Shown: positions 27,436-37,170, numbered from the stretch's first letter. The stretch: 64,000 nucleotides of DNA from Aquimarina intermedia (GCF_008124785.1 NZ_VNHU01000001.1:1-64000), one strand, 5' to 3'. Translations and numbers: made by a program. The notes: a model not told the origin generated them from the letters alone.

Positions 27436-28450
27436 GTGCTTCGAAATTAGGGTCTACATATTCCTTCACCAGAGCTCTTAAACTTTCAATTGTTTCCCAT
27501 TCTGTATTATTACCAGAATTATAAGAAAATCCTTTCGGGACATACTTCCCGTCATATTTGCTTTTATAATCTTCAACATTAAAATTAGGTTTTTGCGGTA
27601 AAATGGCATAATATTTCCCCAAGTCTAAAGTGTTGAATGAATCTGAAGCGGTAATCATTTCTTCGTGAATTTTCTCACCTGGTCGAATCCCAACAACTTC
27701 TTGTTTACAATTAGGCGCTATAGCAGTCGCAACATCTGTTATTTTATAAGATGGAATCTTTGGTACAAAAATTTCCCCCCCCCAGGCATTGTCTATCGCA
27801 TAAAACACCATCTCACAGCCATCCTCAAGCGATATATTGAAACGTGTCATTTCTTTATCTGTAATTGGCAAAACTCCTTCTTCACGCTTTTTTAAGAAAA
27901 AGGGCATAACAGATCCATTGGAGCCCATAACATTACCATAGCGAACAACAGAGAAACGAATATCTCTCTTTCCTTTGATATTATTTGCAGCTATAAACAA
28001 TTTATCCGAGGTCAGTTTAGTTGCTCCATAAAGATTTATTGGTGCTGCCGCTTTATCTGTTGACAAAGCAACAACTTCTTTTACTCCTGTTTCTAAAGCA
28101 GCATTAATGACATTTTCTGCACCTAAAACGTTAGTTTTGACACATTCCATTGGATTATATTCTGCTATATGTACGTGTTTCATTGCCGCAGCATGAATAA
28201 CGATGTCAATTCCTTCAAAAGCTCTTATTAGTCTGTCATAATCTCTAACATCACCTACAAAATAACGAATTTGAGGGTATGTCTCTTCTGGGAAATCCAT
28301 TCCCATTTGAAAGTGCTTTTGTTCATCTCTAGAAAAAATCACTAATCGTTTAACATTTGGAAACCGTTGTAAAATAAGCTTGGTAAATGTTTTGCCAAAA
28401 CTACCCGTTCCACCAGTGATTAAGATTGATTTTCCATTTAAATCTAGCAT
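27428..28450 (-). CDS. pseB: UDP-N-acetylglucosamine 4,6-dehydratase (inverting)
   Basis: This 340-aa enzyme is the first committed step of pseudaminic acid synthesis, C4,6-dehydration with C5 inversion of UDP-GlcNAc. It has GGTGSFGK (13-20), IFSRDEQKHFQM, HAAAMKHV, TDKAAAPINLYGATK with Tyr141 and Lys145, and GGEIFVPKIPSYKI. The coding strand contains an uninterrupted G9 run (plus-strand C9 at 27775-27783) over Trp223-Gly224-Gly225-Glu226. The frame is intact here, but gain or loss of one G would truncate the protein and could switch off the pathway. It starts 86 bp after rfbD and opens the overlapping pse gene set. Confidence 0.93.
   Translation of the reverse strand: MLDLNGKSILITGGTGSFGKTFTKLILQRFPNVKRLVIFSRDEQKHFQMGMDFPEETYPQIRYFVGDVRDYDRLIRAFEGIDIVIHAAAMKHVHIAEYNPMECVKTNVLGAENVINAALETGVKEVVALSTDKAAAPINLYGATKLTSDKLFIAANNIKGKRDIRFSVVRYGNVMGSNGSVMPFFLKKREEGVLPITDKEMTRFNISLEDGCEMVFYAIDNAWGGEIFVPKIPSYKITDVATAIAPNCKQEVVGIRPGEKIHEEMITASDSFNTLDLGKYYAILPQKPNFNVEDYKSKYDGKYVPKGFSYNSGNNTEWETIESLRALVKEYVDPNFEAHE
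27775..27783 (-). repeat. Homopolymeric G9 tract inside pseB
   Basis: Nine consecutive C on the plus strand (G on the coding strand) occur in AT-rich DNA. The tract encodes TGG GGG GGG G(AA), that is Trp-Gly-Gly-Glu. It is the longest G/C homopolymer I noticed in the window. Tracts of this kind mediate slipped-strand phase variation in surface-glycan genes of other bacteria. Confidence 0.9.
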
Positions 28451-28536
28451 AATTGGATGATTTTATTTTGAATATTGTTATTTTAAAAGTTCTGAATCTA
28501 ATTAATCATATGATAATTAATTTGAGACTATCAAAT

Positions 28537-29394
28537 TCAATTATGTAATGTATTTATTGATTCTTCCCAGTTTAATAGCTTTGGCTCAAAAAACTCAATT
28601 ATTTTTTTCTTGCTCAATACACTATAAGCTGGTCGTTTTGCAAAAGTAGGATAATTATCTGTGCTTTTAAGGGTGATTAAGCCTAATTGATTGTTCTTTT
28701 TTAAGATTTCTTTAGCAAAATCAAACCAAGTAGCCTCTCCTAAGTTGCTAAAATGATAGACCCCATACTCCATAACGTCTTTCACAATTAGATATAATAT
28801 AAAGTCCGCTAAATCATTGGCATTCGTTGGCGTTCCTGTTTCTGCAGTTGTTATTGTTAGCTCTTTTACAGTTTTTGATTTATCCAGAATGGTTTTATAA
28901 AAATTTTTACCATGTTGAGAATATAACCATGATGTTCTAACTATAAAAAAATCAGTTAATGCTTCTTGAATATACTGCTCGCCTATCAACTTAGATTTTC
29001 CATAAACATTAATAGGGTTGGGAACATCAGTTTCAGTATATGGATGACCCTTCGTACCATCAAAAACATAATCTGTCGATATATGAATCAGCTTGCTATT
29101 TTGTGCTTTACAAAGCATAGCAAGCTTTTTTACACCTTCTGCGTTAATCAGAAAGGCTTTATCCGGCTCTGTTTCTGCTTGATCTACATTCGTATATGCA
29201 GCACAATTAACTATGTATTCAAATCTTTTATTTGAAAAAAAACTATTCAAGGACTCATCATTTGTGATGTCCAGCTCTTTTGATGAGGCAAAAATCAGCT
29301 CATACGTTTCAAATTTACTTCTAATATCATAGATACATTGGCCTAATTGCCCGTTAGCCCCTGTTACAAGTATTTTTTTTGTCGTATTACCCAT
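28537..29394 (-). CDS. rfbD: dTDP-4-dehydrorhamnose reductase
   Basis: This 285-aa extended SDR catalyses the last step of dTDP-L-rhamnose synthesis. It shows VTGANGQLGQ (10-19), NCAAYTNVDQAE, ISTDYVFDGTKGHPYTE, and the catalytic YGKSKLIGEQ with Tyr and Lys. VRTSWLYSQHGKNFYKTIL follows. It overlaps rfbC by 8 bp and completes an rfbBACD set running rfbB-rfbA-rfbC-rfbD in transcription order. Confidence 0.95.
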   Translation of the reverse strand: MGNTTKKILVTGANGQLGQCIYDIRSKFETYELIFASSKELDITNDESLNSFFSNKRFEYIVNCAAYTNVDQAETEPDKAFLINAEGVKKLAMLCKAQNSKLIHISTDYVFDGTKGHPYTETDVPNPINVYGKSKLIGEQYIQEALTDFFIVRTSWLYSQHGKNFYKTILDKSKTVKELTITTAETGTPTNANDLADFILYLIVKDVMEYGVYHFSNLGEATWFDFAKEILKKNNQLGLITLKSTDNYPTFAKRPAYSVLSKKKIIEFFEPKLLNWEESINTLHN

Positions 29395-29938
29395 ATGCTT
29401 CTACCTGATCAAAGGTTGGTAAAATCTTATCCTTATCAGAAAGCTTGATTTCATTAGTGGGTACCTTCCAGTCAATATTCAAGGTAGTATCGTTGTACAG
29501 TATACCAGACTCTGCTGATCTTTGATAATAGTTATCACATTTATAAGCAAAAATAGCTTGCTTACTTAAGGTTACAAAACCATGAGCAAACCCACGGGGA
29601 ACAAATAATTGTTTATTATTTTTATCATTGAGAACAATGGAGATATGCTTACCAAATGTTTTGGATCCTTTTCTTATATCAACAGCAACGTCCAATACCT
29701 CTCCTTTGATAACACGGACTAGTTTTGCTTGGGCAAATTCTTCCGTTTGAAAGTGTAACCCTCTTAGTACACCAAATGAAGATAAAGATTGATTGTCCTG
29801 AACAAAATTTGTTGATATCCCGGTACTTATTTCGAATACACTTTGATTAAAACTCTCGAAAAACGCGCCTCTATCATCAGCAAAAACAGTTGGTTTTAAA
29901 ATAACACAACCCTCTAATGCTGTTTTCTCAATTTCCAT
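29387..29938 (-). CDS. rfbC: dTDP-4-dehydrorhamnose 3,5-epimerase
   Basis: This 183-aa cupin-type epimerase has the canonical length. Its motifs are DDRGAFFESF, FVQDNQSLSSFGVLRGLHFQ with the catalytic His, KLVRVIKGEVLDVAVDIR, and FVPRGFAHGFVTLS. It converts the 4-keto-6-deoxyglucose nucleotide to the L-configured intermediate reduced by RfbD. It lies three bases after rfbA. Confidence 0.95.
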   Translation of the reverse strand: MEIEKTALEGCVILKPTVFADDRGAFFESFNQSVFEISTGISTNFVQDNQSLSSFGVLRGLHFQTEEFAQAKLVRVIKGEVLDVAVDIRKGSKTFGKHISIVLNDKNNKQLFVPRGFAHGFVTLSKQAIFAYKCDNYYQRSAESGILYNDTTLNIDWKVPTNEIKLSDKDKILPTFDQVEAYG

Positions 29939-29941
29939 ACA

Positions 29942-30796
29942 TTATAATTGTTTTAAATACTGTCCGTAACCACTTTTAAGTAATGGCTCAGCCAATTTAT
30001 GCAATTGCTTTTTATTAATATATCCCCGTCTGTACGCTATTTCTTCTATAGCCCCAATTTTTAAGCCTTGACGCTTTTCAATCACCTGAACAAATTGCGA
30101 GGCTTGCATCAGAGAATCAAATGTACCCGTATCTAACCATGCTGTACCTTTATCCAAGATCGTGACATGTAAATTACTTTCCTGAAGATATGCATTGTTA
30201 ATATCAGTAATCTCCAATTCTCCTCTTTTACTAGGTCTAATATTTTTCGCCTTTTCAATTACCGAATTATCATAAAAATAAATCCCGGGAACAGCATAAT
30301 TTGACTTGGGAGTCACCGGTTTTTCTTCTATAGAAATCGCTTTTCCATCCGAATTGAAAGAAACTACACCATAACGTTGGGGATCCTGAACATGATAGGC
30401 ATAGATAATTCCGCCATCAGGGTCATTGTTCTCCTCTAAAAGCTTATCGAGACCTGATCCGTAAAAAATATTATCCCCTAATATAAGCGCCACTTTATCG
30501 TTGCCTATAAATGATTCTCCAATAATAAAGGCTTCTGCTAACCCATTGGGATTCTCTTGAACGGCATATTCAAATCTACAGCCATAACGCTGGCCGTCAC
30601 CTAACAATTTTTGAAATAAGGGTAAATCTTGCGGAGTAGAAATTATAAGTATTTCGTTAATTCCGGAAGCCATTAAGGTAGCTAACGGATAGTAAATCAT
30701 CGGTTTATCATAAATAGGCATCAACTGTTTACTCACTGATAATGTCAACGGATGGAGCCGCGTGCCTGAGCCTCCAGCTAAAATAATACCTTTCAT
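29942..30796 (-). CDS. rfbA: Glucose-1-phosphate thymidylyltransferase
   Basis: This 284-aa nucleotidyltransferase makes dTDP-glucose. It has the nucleotide-binding [11 protein letters not shown] (8-18), [35 protein letters not shown] and the terminal GYGQYLKQL region. Length and motifs are those of RmlA/RfbA. It sits between rfbB and rfbC with short gaps. Confidence 0.96.
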   Translation of the reverse strand: MKGIILAGGSGTRLHPLTLSVSKQLMPIYDKPMIYYPLATLMASGINEILIISTPQDLPLFQKLLGDGQRYGCRFEYAVQENPNGLAEAFIIGESFIGNDKVALILGDNIFYGSGLDKLLEENNDPDGGIIYAYHVQDPQRYGVVSFNSDGKAISIEEKPVTPKSNYAVPGIYFYDNSVIEKAKNIRPSKRGELEITDINNAYLQESNLHVTILDKGTAWLDTGTFDSLMQASQFVQVIEKRQGLKIGAIEEIAYRRGYINKKQLHKLAEPLLKSGYGQYLKQL

Positions 30797-30815
30797 TACT
30801 AAAACTATTTGAAAA

Positions 30816-31841
30816 TTATCTATTAGTATACTTTTCGAGATACCATCGGACTGTTTTCTCTATTCCCGATTCAAAATTTTCTAATGCTTTCCAGCCTAGA
30901 TCATTTTCTATCTTAGAAGCATCAATCGCGTACCTAAAATCATGTCCCGGTCTATCTGTAACATATGTTATTAGATCCTTGTATGATATTGCGTTTTCTC
31001 TAGGTCGAAGCGTATCCAAAATCTCACAAATTTTATTTGCTATATATAGATTCTCTCGTTCATTATTTCCTCCAATTACATAAGTTTCACCAAGAGTTCC
31101 CTTATGTAATGCCAGCTCAATCCCTCTGCAATGATCCTCAACGAACAACCAATCTCTAATGTTTTTGCCATCTCCATAGATAGGTATCTGTTCTTCAGTC
31201 AATGCTTTTCTTATAATAGTAGGTATCAATTTTTCATCATGTTGTCTTGGTCCATAGTTATTCGAACAATTTGTTGTGACTACAGGTAATCCATAGGTAT
31301 GGAAATAACTTCGTGCCAACATATCTGCCGATGCTTTAGATGCACTGTATGGACTGTTTGGGGCATATGCAGTGTTTTCAGTAAAAAAACCTTCTTCACC
31401 TAAAGAACCATATACCTCATCAGTTGAAATATGAACAAAGCGAGCGTTTTCTAACCCTGATTTTAACCTATTTGGTTCTGACATCCAATACTTATAAGCT
31501 ACCTGAAGTAAAACATAAGTCCCTACAATATTTGTATCAATAAATGCTCTGGGATTCTCAATTGAGTTATCCACATGCGATTCTGCTGCAAAATGAATTA
31601 CCGTATCAATTTCATGTTTTGTGAATATTTCTTCTACTAATTCGTAATTGCAAATATCTCCCTGAACAAAATGATACTCAGTCTCACTGCTATCAACAAG
31701 TTCGACATTTGACAACTCGGCTGCATAGGTTAGCTTATCAAGGTTTATCAGCCTATCCCTACCATCTTGCTTAGCTATATAGTTAATATAATTTGATCCT
31801 ATAAAACCTGCGCCGCCTGTTATTAAAATTGATCTTTTCAA
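30816..31841 (-). CDS. rfbB: dTDP-glucose 4,6-dehydratase
   Basis: This 341-aa extended SDR has [11 protein letters not shown] (9-19), [21 protein letters not shown], the ISTDEVYG active-site region, the YSASKA catalytic motif (Tyr and Lys), and [12 protein letters not shown]. It starts with TTG (31841-31839), since no ATG is in frame upstream and the Rossmann motif begins at once. It is the first rhamnose gene of the operon, following a Wzz-like gene by 9 bp. Confidence 0.94.
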   Translation of the reverse strand: MKRSILITGGAGFIGSNYINYIAKQDGRDRLINLDKLTYAAELSNVELVDSSETEYHFVQGDICNYELVEEIFTKHEIDTVIHFAAESHVDNSIENPRAFIDTNIVGTYVLLQVAYKYWMSEPNRLKSGLENARFVHISTDEVYGSLGEEGFFTENTAYAPNSPYSASKASADMLARSYFHTYGLPVVTTNCSNNYGPRQHDEKLIPTIIRKALTEEQIPIYGDGKNIRDWLFVEDHCRGIELALHKGTLGETYVIGGNNERENLYIANKICEILDTLRPRENAISYKDLITYVTDRPGHDFRYAIDASKIENDLGWKALENFESGIEKTVRWYLEKYTNR

Positions 31842-31850
31842 GATATATGT

Positions 31851-32852
31851 TTAGTCGGGTTGATTTGCAAAATTATTCATCCTTTCAAAAAGAAACTTTA
31901 GGAAATATACACCAATGACTATACCACAAAGCACAAAGGGAAGTAGAAAAAGAACTCGCTTATCTAAACTCTTTTTTTGCTGAATGATATCTCCGTAATT
32001 TACAGTGGCAAAAACTTGCTCTCCAAGCAGAATCCTTCTTTCCAGATCACTAATGTTTTCTAACAACTCTTCTTTCTGCTCCAGTAATGATGCCACGGTA
32101 ACCGCCTTACCTTCTTCAGCAACCACTACAGTTTGCTGATTAGTGTGTTGAGATGAAGTATTGTTCAAAGCTTTTAAATACTCATTAACAAATGTCAAGG
32201 AAGCTTCACTTTGTGAAAGATGATTTTTATACTGCCTAATTTTTAAGTTGGCTACCTCCTTAAAATAGGTATTGGACTTAAAGTAATCAAGCACTGTGCT
32301 AGAAAATTTCTCATTCAAACTACCGGCAGATTTAAAAACAAAAGTCAATCGATGGTATTTATAAAATTCCAAATACCTGTCTTCTTGCAAATCTTCCTCA
32401 TCGTACGCCTCCATAATCTCTTTGAAGAAATCTTTACCATTATATCGCTCTTGTAGGTGATCCAGCACTGCTGTAGCTTGCACAACGGGTTCTAATGTAA
32501 TTTCTTTTATATTTTCTACCTGCTCTATTGTAATGCCGATTTTTTTGAGATTCTCTTCGTCCTTTACTACATTCTCTTTAAAATCCTCAATAAAATCATA
32601 CAAAAACTTAGTTGATTCATAGTTCGGCTCTAAAACTATTTGCTGTACATATTCAAATTTTGTCTCTCCATAATTATCGATAAAATATCCTGCAACCGCA
32701 CCCACAACAAATAAACTAATAAGCAAGATCGCTTTTTTCTTAAAAAACAGAAGCATTTGTATAAACAATCGAATCACACGTTTAAAAAACGTTCCGATCA
32801 TTTTAAACAACTGACCTAAGTCAATTTCATCATTTGATTGTGTTTGATTCAT
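31851..32852 (-). CDS. Wzz-like chain-length determinant/co-polymerase family protein
   Basis: This 333-aa protein has a short cytoplasmic N-terminus, a membrane helix at about 41-60 (KAILLISLFVVGAVAGYFI), a long periplasmic part with predicted coiled-coil helices, and a second helix near 297-318 (RVLFLLPFVLCGIVIGVYFL). This two-helix layout is that of Wzz-type regulators of polysaccharide chain length. No C-terminal kinase domain is present. It is coupled closely to the conserved gene upstream (3 bp gap) and to rfbB downstream. Confidence 0.65.
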   Translation of the reverse strand: MNQTQSNDEIDLGQLFKMIGTFFKRVIRLFIQMLLFFKKKAILLISLFVVGAVAGYFIDNYGETKFEYVQQIVLEPNYESTKFLYDFIEDFKENVVKDEENLKKIGITIEQVENIKEITLEPVVQATAVLDHLQERYNGKDFFKEIMEAYDEEDLQEDRYLEFYKYHRLTFVFKSAGSLNEKFSSTVLDYFKSNTYFKEVANLKIRQYKNHLSQSEASLTFVNEYLKALNNTSSQHTNQQTVVVAEEGKAVTVASLLEQKEELLENISDLERRILLGEQVFATVNYGDIIQQKKSLDKRVLFLLPFVLCGIVIGVYFLKFLFERMNNFANQPD

Positions 32853-32855
32853 AGC

Positions 32856-34550
32856 CTATTTTTGTGTAAATATTTGTTCTATTATTTTCTCTGTTATCAA
32901 GTAGGTCGGTTTTACTCCGGAGGTTCCTAACCCTCCTGATGCTAAAGTACTTCCAGTTTCTAAAGGGTTGTCTGAGGCATAATACGCATAGCGCACTTTT
33001 ACTTTTTCATTGATACTTCCTCGTAGTTTTGAAGCTGATTGAATAGCTTTTTGATAATGGGCACCTTCCATCTCTAATCCAATAACATTCCATGTGGATT
33101 CGTGAAAGAATTTCAGTATATCTCTGTTCTGCAACGAGGTTCCTAATACCGTAATCATCGTGCCATCAAAAACATTGATTCCTTTACCTTCTAAATCTTC
33201 TTTTTTCAAGCCATTTTTGAAAGGATAGTTATCTGCTGTTCCTTCAAAAATATGTGCTGACGGAATCATGATATCTCCTTTGCCTCCTTCTAAGATTCCT
33301 GCTTTACCCATAATGGAAACAGATCGAACATCCAGATAGCTTTTTGTTTCGTCAGCAGCAACATAAGGCTTCAACAGCTCATCCATCGTTTCGTATGCCT
33401 GTTCACCAAAGGCATAGTCCATAACTATAATTACCGGTAAGTCACCCGCTTTTTTCTCACCAAGTAATGGTTGTAAAGCTTCTCCGTCATATTTTGCAAT
33501 ATCAAAAATCTGCACATTGATGTTAGCACCACTCTGATCTTCAATATAGGTCATTCCCTTTTGCAACGCAAGCTTTTCTACTTTACCACGAAGCTTATCA
33601 TTTTTTGCATCACTCAAGAGCTCATACACCTGAAGACTAGTTTTATTTTTCGATTCGGTTTTTAAGGCTACCGAGGCGTATAGTGAATTCATTACACTAT
33701 GCATATTAGCACTAATCACATGAATCGGGCGATCTAAGAGTTTTAAGTCCTTTAGCTTATCTTTAATAGTAGTCGCCCATAACTCTCCATGTATATGGTG
33801 GCCCAGACGTTCTCTCAATACGGGACTAAAGGTTACTATTCTTTTATTATCATGAATGGATTCTTCGATCGCTAATTTACCCAACCAATATATAATGTGC
33901 AAAAATCGTTCTTTATTTTCTGCACAGGAAAAATTATGATATATTGAGGAAACCTCTGCAAAAGTTCTTCCTAAGATGTTGGCCGTGTGCGTAAGAGCTA
34001 CTTCTCGTTCTGCTTTTGTAAGTTCTTTGGTCGATAAAACGGCATTTTCCAGTTTTTGCCAGTCACGGGTTACATTACCTTCTTCATTGATCACCACCCG
34101 TTTCATGATCTTATGAGATTCTATAAACATGAACGTAAGATGCGTAAGGATATCATAAATCTCTGAGCGTCCGCGTGTGATCTCAATATTCATCTGTTCC
34201 TCATCAATCCGATAACAGTTACGACGCCTTTTTGGCGGAACTATTGGTTTAAAATGAGAGTTTTTATATCCTTCATCGCTTGTCAGGTTGATATAACGAC
34301 ATTCTTCAATTCCTAAAGGCAATCTGTCAATTACATACAAAAGCCCACTTAGTTCAACTTTTTCTTCTGCAATGGATCCGTAGATTTCAGGACGCAACGT
34401 GAGCAGTCCTTCTCGTAATGTATCTCCCGAGATACCCATAGGCTTATAAAAACCTCTATTGAATAGATGCCGCATCGTTATATACATGCGTTCTATAGCT
34501 CCTGAGCTTTCTTGAGCTCTCGTTCTCCCTTGTAGTTTAAGATTTGCCAT
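32856..34550 (-). CDS. Conserved Bacteroidota protein of unknown function (DUF6909-like)
   Basis: This 564-aa protein has no signal peptide or membrane segment. I recognise it only as a conserved Bacteroidota protein, most likely the DUF6909 group. The N-terminal half is mostly helical with RMYITMRHLFNRGFYKPMG and PPKRRRNCYRID. The C-terminal part has DLPVIIVMDYAFGEQAYETM, GKAGILEGGKGDIMIPSAH, FDGTMITVLGTSLQNRDI and NVIGLEMEGAHYQKAI. The last of these resembles the 'EMExA' loop of nucleoside phosphorylases and MTA/SAH nucleosidases. A phosphorylase-like C-terminal fold is inference. Its place between GH3 and Wzz genes does not reveal its job. Confidence 0.6.
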   Translation of the reverse strand: MANLKLQGRTRAQESSGAIERMYITMRHLFNRGFYKPMGISGDTLREGLLTLRPEIYGSIAEEKVELSGLLYVIDRLPLGIEECRYINLTSDEGYKNSHFKPIVPPKRRRNCYRIDEEQMNIEITRGRSEIYDILTHLTFMFIESHKIMKRVVINEEGNVTRDWQKLENAVLSTKELTKAEREVALTHTANILGRTFAEVSSIYHNFSCAENKERFLHIIYWLGKLAIEESIHDNKRIVTFSPVLRERLGHHIHGELWATTIKDKLKDLKLLDRPIHVISANMHSVMNSLYASVALKTESKNKTSLQVYELLSDAKNDKLRGKVEKLALQKGMTYIEDQSGANINVQIFDIAKYDGEALQPLLGEKKAGDLPVIIVMDYAFGEQAYETMDELLKPYVAADETKSYLDVRSVSIMGKAGILEGGKGDIMIPSAHIFEGTADNYPFKNGLKKEDLEGKGINVFDGTMITVLGTSLQNRDILKFFHESTWNVIGLEMEGAHYQKAIQSASKLRGSINEKVKVRYAYYASDNPLETGSTLASGGLGTSGVKPTYLITEKIIEQIFTQK

Positions 34551-34575
34551 ATAGTTTTCCGAACAAAGATATAAT

Positions 34576-36075
34576 TTATTTAGCGATCATACCGCTAAGG
34601 ACATCAGCGATTTTACGATCGTTGGATAATCGTGGTAACTTGTTTTGTCCTCCCAGTTTGCCAATTGATTTCATATATTCATTAAAACCATCTTTGGGCA
34701 TTACTCTAATTTGAAGGCGTCGTAACATCTTACCCCTAATTAAATCATCATAGTAACTGTTCTGAGATCGCAATTCACTATCGATAGCCTCTGCTAGTTC
34801 CTCAATATCATCAGGTTCTTCTTGAAACTCTATAAACCATTCGTGATAAGGTATGGATTCGTCAGTTGGATTAATCTGTGGTGCTACCGTAAATTCCTTG
34901 ACCATCATCCCGGTTTTATCTGCACCGACCTGTAATGCAATTTCAACTTCTTTTCCAATGACATGTTCTCCGAACGCTGAAATAAAATGTTTTATTCTAC
35001 CTGAAACAAGCACTCGATAAGGTTTAGTGCTTGTAAACATAATTGTGTCCCCAATATTGTAGCTCCATAAGCCAGCATTAGTAGACACAAGCATCACATA
35101 ATTAACATCGGTTACTACCTCTCCAATAGTCAAGCGTTGAGGGTCTTCATTAAAAAACTCATCTGCTTTTATAAACTCGTAAAACATGCCTGAGTTTAAT
35201 TGCAGTAACATTCCGTTCGCATTTTGCTTATCTTGAAAAGCAAAAAACCCTTCAGAAGCTGGATATAGTTCAATACTTGGAACCTTTCGCCCAATTAACT
35301 TCTCGAATGTAGCACGATACGGTTCATAATTTACGCCGCCGTAGATAAACAACTCAAAGTTAGGGAAGAGTTCCCCTATTGTTTTTTGCGATTTGTCGCT
35401 TAACCGCTCAAAGTACATTTGTACCCACGGCGGTATCCCGCTGATAACCGTCATATTCTCATGAATGGTTTCTGCTACAATAGCTTCTACTTTATCCTCC
35501 CAATCTTCGATACAGTTGGTTTCCCAACTTGGCATTCTGTTTTTCTGAAGATATTTTGGAACATAATGAGCAACTATGCCTGATAAGCGGCCCAAATTAA
35601 TGCCGTTTTTTTCGGAAAGTTCTGGACTTCCTTGCAAAAAAATCATCTTTCCGTTTACGAAATCCGTTCTGCCGCTTTCTGCTATATAACAAAGGATCGC
35701 ATTACGAGCCGCATTGATATGTGTGGGTATGGATTCTTTGGTTAAGGGTATATATTTTACACCACTGGTAGTTCCTGATGTTTTTGCAAAATACAGTGGT
35801 TTACCAGGCCAAACTACATCTTTTTCACCTGATACCACACGATCCATATACGGTCGTAATTGTTCGTAATCTCTTGCGGGAACATTCTTAACAAAATCCT
35901 GATGGGTAGTGATGTTACTAAAATTATGATCTCTCCCAAACGCGGTAGATTCTGCTGCACGAATCAACTCCCAAAACACTTTCTCCTGAGTCTTTATGGG
36001 GTTATTCGACCATCGGTCAATTTTTTTCTTTACGTATGCGGCAAAAAATTTTGCTCCTAATGACTTGATTGACAT
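34576..36075 (-). CDS. GH3 family acyl-adenylate-forming enzyme
   Basis: This 499-aa protein matches the GH3 auxin-responsive family in its bacterial form. The nucleotide-binding FAKTSGTTSGVKYIP motif is at about 97-111. LYPASEGFFAFQD and DVNYVMLVSTNAGLWSYNIGDTI follow, then GRIKHFISAFGEHVIGKEVE. Plant members conjugate amino acids to acyl substrates through an adenylate. The bacterial substrate is unknown. It is the second gene after the M23 peptidase (3 bp gap) and precedes the DUF6909-like gene by 25 bp. Confidence 0.88.
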   Translation of the reverse strand: MSIKSLGAKFFAAYVKKKIDRWSNNPIKTQEKVFWELIRAAESTAFGRDHNFSNITTHQDFVKNVPARDYEQLRPYMDRVVSGEKDVVWPGKPLYFAKTSGTTSGVKYIPLTKESIPTHINAARNAILCYIAESGRTDFVNGKMIFLQGSPELSEKNGINLGRLSGIVAHYVPKYLQKNRMPSWETNCIEDWEDKVEAIVAETIHENMTVISGIPPWVQMYFERLSDKSQKTIGELFPNFELFIYGGVNYEPYRATFEKLIGRKVPSIELYPASEGFFAFQDKQNANGMLLQLNSGMFYEFIKADEFFNEDPQRLTIGEVVTDVNYVMLVSTNAGLWSYNIGDTIMFTSTKPYRVLVSGRIKHFISAFGEHVIGKEVEIALQVGADKTGMMVKEFTVAPQINPTDESIPYHEWFIEFQEEPDDIEELAEAIDSELRSQNSYYDDLIRGKMLRRLQIRVMPKDGFNEYMKSIGKLGGQNKLPRLSNDRKIADVLSGMIAK

Positions 36076-36078
36076 ACC

Positions 36079-36951
36079 TTAGTATTCAAAATCTATAAAC
36101 TTGGTTGGATCATTGGGTAATCCATCATTCCATAATTCAAAATGTAAGTGAGGGCCGGTTGAAAACTCACCTGTCGATCCGGCAATGGCTATAACCTCGC
36201 CTGGTCTTACCTGATCGCCTTGCCTTTTGTTAAGTGAGGCATTGTGTTTGTAAACGGTGACTAGACTACTGCCATGCTCTATAATAATGACGTGTCCTGT
36301 ATCTGCTGTCCACTCAGCAAAAATTATAGTCCCTGCGGCTGCAGCTTTCACCGGCGTATCTTTTAATACGGCCACATCAACAGCATAATGTTTATCACTA
36401 GCATTGTAAGCCGCTGTAATCGTTCCTTTAACTGGCGGAAAAAGCGAAAAATTTATATCTTCTTTTCTTTCTTCAAAAACACTATATTTATCTTCCTGTG
36501 AGACTTCTTCTCTTAGCTTTATATCATCTTCTGAAGGTTCCAGGTTGATGTTCTCTATATCCAACTGTTGTGATTGAACTGCCGAATCTAAGTCGAAGGC
36601 AACTGTCTTGACATCCCCGGTTAATACTTTGCGGATGGAATTGTAGTATTCTTGATTTACTCGAATTACATTTTCTAATGAATCTGTGGTAGACACTAAC
36701 TTAGACGCTTGTAAATTAAGACGTGTCGAAGAATATCCCGGGATATATTCTCTCAGTGGGGTAAAAGCAATCAAAATTATTGTTCCTGTAATTAAAACAA
36801 TGGATGTAATTGTCACCAGAACAAAAACATTAAGTCTCGTTAGCTTAAACGATATACGTTCTTCAAAAGTATCTTCATTAAGAATAACCAAGCGATACTT
36901 ATTAAGTAGCTTCTTTGCAATTCTTTTGGGTTCTTTTTTCTTTCTTGCCAT
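36079..36951 (-). CDS. M23 family metallopeptidase with one membrane anchor
   Basis: Starting at ATG 36951 (MARKKKEPKRIAKKLL) the protein has 290 aa: a basic cytoplasmic tail, one membrane helix (NVFVLVTITSIVLITGTIIL), a coiled-coil linker, and a C-terminal LytM domain. The zinc ligands are visible as His and Asp in DKHYAVDVAV and the HLH of TGPHLHFELW, so the site looks complete and active on peptidoglycan. A frame open to 37029 adds 26 residues that do not look like a natural start. It is divergent from tatA and may be the first gene of the long minus-strand polysaccharide transcription unit. Confidence 0.88.
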   Translation of the reverse strand: MARKKKEPKRIAKKLLNKYRLVILNEDTFEERISFKLTRLNVFVLVTITSIVLITGTIILIAFTPLREYIPGYSSTRLNLQASKLVSTTDSLENVIRVNQEYYNSIRKVLTGDVKTVAFDLDSAVQSQQLDIENINLEPSEDDIKLREEVSQEDKYSVFEERKEDINFSLFPPVKGTITAAYNASDKHYAVDVAVLKDTPVKAAAAGTIIFAEWTADTGHVIIIEHGSSLVTVYKHNASLNKRQGDQVRPGEVIAIAGSTGEFSTGPHLHFELWNDGLPNDPTKFIDFEY

Positions 36952-36963
36952 ATCTAATAAGCG

Positions 36964-36971
36964 CAAATATA
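36964..36971 (-). promoter_or_regulatory. Possible -7 promoter box for the M23 gene (TATATTTG)
   Basis: The minus strand reads TATATTTG, matching TAnnTTTG, 12 bases upstream of the ATG at 36951. There is no TTG at the -33 spacing and the leader would be very short, so this is a weak call. Confidence 0.3.
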
Positions 36972-37143
36972 CATATTCTGCACATATGCTAAAACGTAAT
37001 TGAAGTTTCAGAAAATTAAATTCAAACAACTTCTGTTATCAAGAATAACGGTTTTTATAAAATTCTAGTTTTCCTTATATCACAAAATACAAACAATACC
37101 AGCATTTTTAACACCTTAAAAGAGCTTTTTATTTATTTCTTAC

Positions 37144-37151
37144 TAACTTTG
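37144..37151 (+). promoter_or_regulatory. Probable -7 promoter box of tatA (TAACTTTG)
   Basis: TAACTTTG matches the Bacteroidota TAnnTTTG element and lies 19 bases upstream of the tatA ATG. The upstream region is AT-rich, but I see no TTG at the expected -33 position. Confidence 0.45.
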
Positions 37152-37170
37152 CATTCTAATAGATTAGATC

